Shown in pieces: positions 60,101 through 64,000 of a stretch of DNA of 64,000 nt (positions within the stretch are counted from its first letter, which is position 1; every line of letters starts with the position of its first letter). Source of the DNA: Castanea sativa. Taxonomy: Eukaryota; Streptophyta; Magnoliopsida; Fagales; Fagaceae. Made by a program: the position numbers and the translations under genes. The DNA lies in NCBI RefSeq assembly GCF_040712315.1, contig NC_134023.1, positions 62,454,757 through 62,518,756 on the forward strand, written 5' to 3'. Below the pieces are notes generated by a model that was not told the origin of the DNA, searched no databases, and worked only from the letters and a program-made list of their open reading frames with translations.

Positions 60101-63086
60101 TGTTGAAGCCGGCATTTTCGAATTGCCCATATGATATTCGGGAGGCCAAGACCGAGACTCAAATTTGGGCTTAGAATATGGCCTAAAAGCTATCGGTGAA
60201 GTGTGAAAGACCCATTTTTGCTCAAGGTCCAAGTTGCATCCAACAAAGATTATAAGAAGACTTCAAAAGAACCTCTTGCAAAGATAAGCTAGCACAATGA
60301 ATGACACACAATAATAGGTGCTTAAATAATAGTCTAGCAGTAAACAAGAGAAACGTCCAGCGGTAGATGTCAGGAAAATTAATAAATGTATTCACACAGT
60401 AAAAATTATACATTTTCTTTGTAGTCGGTTAATATAAATGTGGGCCCATTATAACAAGTAAACAAGAGGAAAATGGTTCAGTAGGAATATGAGAGACCTC
60501 TAATGGTAGACATCTGACAGATTAATAAGTGTGTTTACAAGATAAAAAAATCATATAGTTTCTTCATTATTATTAAGTCAACATGAGAGAAAACTTCCAT
60601 AGTATCCAAGACATATGGCCTTCATTATAATAGCAATAAAAAAGGATTAAAGGCTTCATAATTATAAGTAGAAAAGGAAAATTAGGATGGAATGAAGGGA
60701 GAGAAAGAGTATCAATCTAGTGTAGCAAATGTTTAAACAAGATCTCTATGTGCATATTATGCCCATAATGATGAATATATGTGTATAGTAAGTCATAGGA
60801 ATGGCTTTATGGAAAGTATGAGTGAATATATGGAAATATGGAAGAGAGATGAAGTAGTGTTTGACCATTTCAGGTATGGTGTAAAAAGGGCTATTTATGG
60901 CTATTTCAAGTTGTTGAGATTTTTCTGAGAAGATGAAATGGGATGTTCATGGGTAAGTGTACATGGATATTTATGGATCAAAAGCTGATTTATGAACTAA
61001 AGAGTGGAATTATGAATTGAAAATGACATGATAGATGAGAAATTTCAAGATAAGATTTTTTTTTATGAGACGATGGTAGTTCCTTTTATAGTGAAGCTTA
61101 AGGGATTGATTAGCGAAATTTAGAGAGGACCAAGTTTGACAATAGCAAAATCATAGAATATCTCTCTTGAGATTTGGCCCAAAATGGAGAGACTTGTTTT
61201 TAGAGTGTTTTGCTTATTTGGGTAATGTCGTTGGAGGCTGAGATGCTCCTAATCTAGGCATTAAATGGTGGAATTTGGAGATTAATTTTGTCTAACAGGA
61301 TTAGAGCAAGTATGAGGACTAGAGATCTTCCTTGCTGCAACTAAGATTATCAGAGCTCAAAAAGGTTGGTTGACACTCCAAGCCAAGTGTCAACCATTGT
61401 TGCCTCTACTGGGAGCTTCTGCTGGACAGCCCCTTATGCCCTCTAAACCACTTTTCCCTAATTTTCTCCTTTTAGGATTCATGCGCTTGATTCATGAATC
61501 AATTACATATGCTTTTAGTAATAAAAGAAACTATTTGGTTGATGATTTCATGAGCTTGAAAGTCTTGGTTATAGCTTCCTTGAGTTGTGAACAAAACTTG
61601 GAGAAGAAGGGTATTTATTACCCATTAGCTTTTAGGTGTTAGCCCAGCCTCTAATATTGTTCACGTTAGAGTTGGCAGTGGCAGAAAGGCTGATGGGACA
61701 GGTGGCCAGCACCTAATTTAGTTTGGGAGCTCGGTTGCTTCTTGAAATGCTCTTCAACGGAAGGTATAACTGAATGGAGTTCTCCAACTGGGTCAATTTG
61801 CACACATAGGTTGTTTTGGCTGAGATTTCATGTTGGGCTTAGCCATGAGGGTTGAGTATTTTGGTGGGCTTCTAACTTGGTGGTTCTCTCCATTTGGGCC
61901 TATCCATTTGCTTTCTCATTGTGAGCCCTACAAAATGGATAAAACTGCTATATATTGCCATAAATTTTTATTCCACATGGGCATTAATTGTTAGTAAAAA
62001 TGATATGTATTCATGAGCTTTAATAAATATTTATAATAGGTCTTGGGTATTAATTTCCATGGGCTTTAAATAACAATTTGTATAGTTTCTCATAATTTTT
62101 TCCATTGATTATTTTGTAAATGATATTATCTTTGGGGCTTTTAAATAATGACCTCCAATGTTTCTTGTGAATAATATTTACCACGGGTTTAAATAAAATA
62201 TGGTAACAACCACTATAATGGAATAATGTGATATTCTCATGGGCTTTTCTATAGATCATAATGGGCTTGTAAGGTGAATATGTACCGTGAGTTTTGGAAA
62301 TAAACATTATGTATATTCTAATCTAAGATAAATAGTGACCATAGGCTTTTATATAAATTCCATGGGTTTATAATATGATATGAAATAAATAAATGTCGTG
62401 GGTTTAAGATAAATAATCATAATTTTCCATGGGCATTTATATTAGTAACACAAATTCATAATTTTCCATGGGCTTGATATATGTTTGCCATGGCTTTTGG
62501 AAAAATGAATAGTGTTACGTAATATAAATAGTTACCAAGGGTTTTATAAGATAGATTCTATGGACTTGCAATATTATAGTAATAGGTTTAAGAACTTAAA
62601 GTATTATTCATCATTGGACTTTAAGTGAAATACTTATAATATAGTATTTTGCCAAATATTGATAACCTTGGGTTTTTTACTAAATAGTGCCAAGTAGCTA
62701 GCTTGGGCTTTTAATAATGTCAATGTAAATTGGGTTTTTGGTATTACCAATGAGAATTGGGCTTTTGAAATATTGCCTAGTATAAGTAGCCTTGGGTTTT
62801 AAAAAGTATGGGATACGTGCATTGGGCTCATGGAGCCGATTTTGGGCTTAGTTACATAATAATAAAAAAAGATATGAGTTTTAGGTTTTTGTGATAGTTT
62901 ATATCGTGACCCAAATTAAATAATGAGATATGAAATATTTGTGAGCCAATGGGATATAAAATATTCATGGTGACCCAAAATAATTTATGGCTAATATTTT
63001 GGTTTCTTTTTTTAGTGAATAAATAAATGTAATTAAAAAGGATTGGGGCACACAGCATGAATGAAAAAAAAAAATGTACCTTAACA
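60101..63086. mobile_element. Large LTR-like insertion, 3 kb
   Basis: Starts TGTTGAAGCC and ends CCTTAACA, with CAAA on both sides (60097-60100, 63087-63090). Removing it rebuilds GTTACCAAACAATTAAG, the sequence expected from units 1 and 2 (GGTAACCAAACAAGTAAGC). No gag-pol reading frame. The right third is made of degenerate CATGGGCTTTTAAATAAT repeats. A solo LTR of a large-LTR family is the best guess. Confidence 0.55.
62000..62840. repeat. Degenerate GGGCTT repeats
   Basis: CATGGGCTT/TTGGGCTTTT followed by AT-rich 30-60 bp recurs more than 15 times with variable spacing. Confidence 0.65.
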
Positions 63087-63335
63087 CAAACAATTAAGCT
63101 CTTTGTTTGTCTTTGAGCAGGAAGATATAAGTTGGTTCGCATGTATCAACCCATTTGTACCAAAACCGTAAGTAACGTATGTTTCTGCACAAAATGATTC
63201 CACAAAATGATTCCAATTTCAAGGCAATAATGCTAGGGATGCAATGAATATACATATATATAAAATTCACAACATTTTTAATTAACCTACCACCTTACAC
63301 ATGATCCATCACAATGTGCTATTAATTTATTTATT

Positions 63336-63497
63336 TTCAAGGTTCCAGTTAACTCAATTGGTAACGATTCTTGTTGTTGAAAAAAAGATTTGAAATTCTA
63401 TCCCACTTATATCAAAAACCAATTAGTTTTTGGTCTAATGATAAATGGCAATTATCAAAAGCAGACATTAGAGGTTGAACTTCTACCTCAAAAAAAA
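63336..63497 (+). mobile_element. SINE copy on the plus strand
   Basis: TTAACTCAATTGGTAACG (A box-like) then GATTTGAAATTCTATCCC (eroded B box), ending CTCAAAAAAAAA. Duplication AATTTATTTATT at 63324-63335 and 63498-63509. The neighbouring repeat at about 63945 is the empty site. Confidence 0.8.
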
Positions 63498-63535
63498 AAT
63501 TTATTTATTATGATTTTTTATTGTGTTCCTCGAAA

Positions 63536-63850
63536 GACTTGCTCCTCAAATGGTAAGTAATATAGATTTCTACACAAAATGATTCCAATTTCAAAGCAAT
63601 AAATGACTCACTCTTCAAATGGTAAGTAACTCAGGTTTTTACACAAAATGATTCCAATTTCAATGCAATAAATGACACGCTCCTCCTCAAATGGTAAGCA
63701 ACTCAGGTTTCTACACAAATTAATTCAAATTTCAATGCAACAAATGACTTGCTTCTCAAATGGTAAGTAACACAGGTTTCTGCACAAAATCATTCCAAAT
63801 AGTAAGTAACATAGGATTCTATACAAAATGATTCCAATTTCAATGCAATA
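63536..63850. repeat. 69-bp minisatellite
   Basis: Units start at 63536, 63605, 63674 and 63746 (69, 69, 72 bp, then a longer last unit with an internal duplication). Core: CTCAAATGGTAAGTAAC, TTTCTACACAAAATGATTCC, AATTTCAATGCAATAAAT. Confidence 0.92.
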
Positions 63851-64000
63851 AAGCTAGGGACACAATGAAATTTTATTACAAATTCATGACATATTAAAAT
63901 TGGCCTACCGCCTCACACATGATCCATTGCAATGCGCAATTAATTTAATTATTTTCAATAACCTATGTGTGAGGTAGTATTCTAACTTGAAAATATTGTG

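Larger units (their letters stand above)
63087..64000. other. Unit 3 lipid-transfer upstream region, duplicated locally
   Basis: ACCAAAACCGTAAGTAACGT near 63160 matches the region 140-180 bp upstream of lipid-transfer copy 1 (near 21810). The part 63215-63335 recurs at 63838-63958. The gene itself is not reached before the window ends. Confidence 0.65.

Noticed and set aside
61370..61642. 90-codon plus-strand frame
   Set aside because: Inside the 3-kb LTR-like insertion and without recognisable domain.
1..64000. tRNA, rRNA, CRISPR or bacterial-type operons
   Set aside because: No cloverleaf-like sequence beyond SINE boxes, no rRNA signature words and no regular spacer array; the window is plant nuclear DNA.

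Overview
The window looks like nuclear DNA of a woody eudicot plant. It is AT-rich, has intron-split genes with GT/AG borders, and carries plant transposon families (CACTA, hAT, PIF/Harbinger with Tourist-type MITEs, Copia, LTR remnants, LINE, SINE). Fagales is a guess from general style and cannot be proven here. No rRNA, tRNA, CRISPR or organelle gene was found.

Three loci look like intact plant genes. At the left edge, on the minus strand, is the 5' half of MUS81 (751-4230), the structure-specific endonuclease of homologous recombination; its nuclease half lies beyond base 1. Two closely related secreted eight-cysteine lipid-transfer-like proteins (21980-23093 and 55712-57631, plus strand) each have one intron just before the stop. 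Two further, decayed lipid-transfer copies lie on the minus strand (17128-17382 and 34857-35094). Each begins with a long fold-back behind a TATA box, the most unusual structure here.

The region is a tandem segmental duplication. Unit 1 (about 4300-23395) and unit 2 (about 23400-57945) share this order: MUS81 upstream DNA, a broken MUS81 fragment (exons 3, 2b and part of 2; no exon 1), LTR-like spacer, lipid-transfer pseudogene with hairpin, long spacer, lipid-transfer gene. A third, partial copy of the spacer starts near 59180 and runs off the right edge. Unit 2 is much longer because most of the transposons landed there.

Transposons by region: a 6.5-kb CACTA element in the unit-1 MUS81 fragment (5698-12228); in the unit-2 fragment a long-TIR element (25497-28508) holding a hAT element that holds a Tourist MITE; a solo-LTR-like element (29509-32365); a Harbinger element with a two-stop transposase and a Myb-like ORF1 remnant (36187-41978); a minus-strand Copia element (42512-49104) carrying a solo LTR and a hAT MITE; a hAT element (49487-50555); a LINE RNase H fragment split by a hAT element (52965-54774); a solo LTR in the second lipid-transfer intron (56647-57445); and a 3-kb LTR-like block (60101-63086). 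Many insertions have a visible empty site in the other unit, so their order can be read directly.

MUS81 acts in nuclear DNA repair and the lipid-transfer proteins are secreted; nothing suggests they work together. Their linkage reflects duplication history. All alignments were done by eye.
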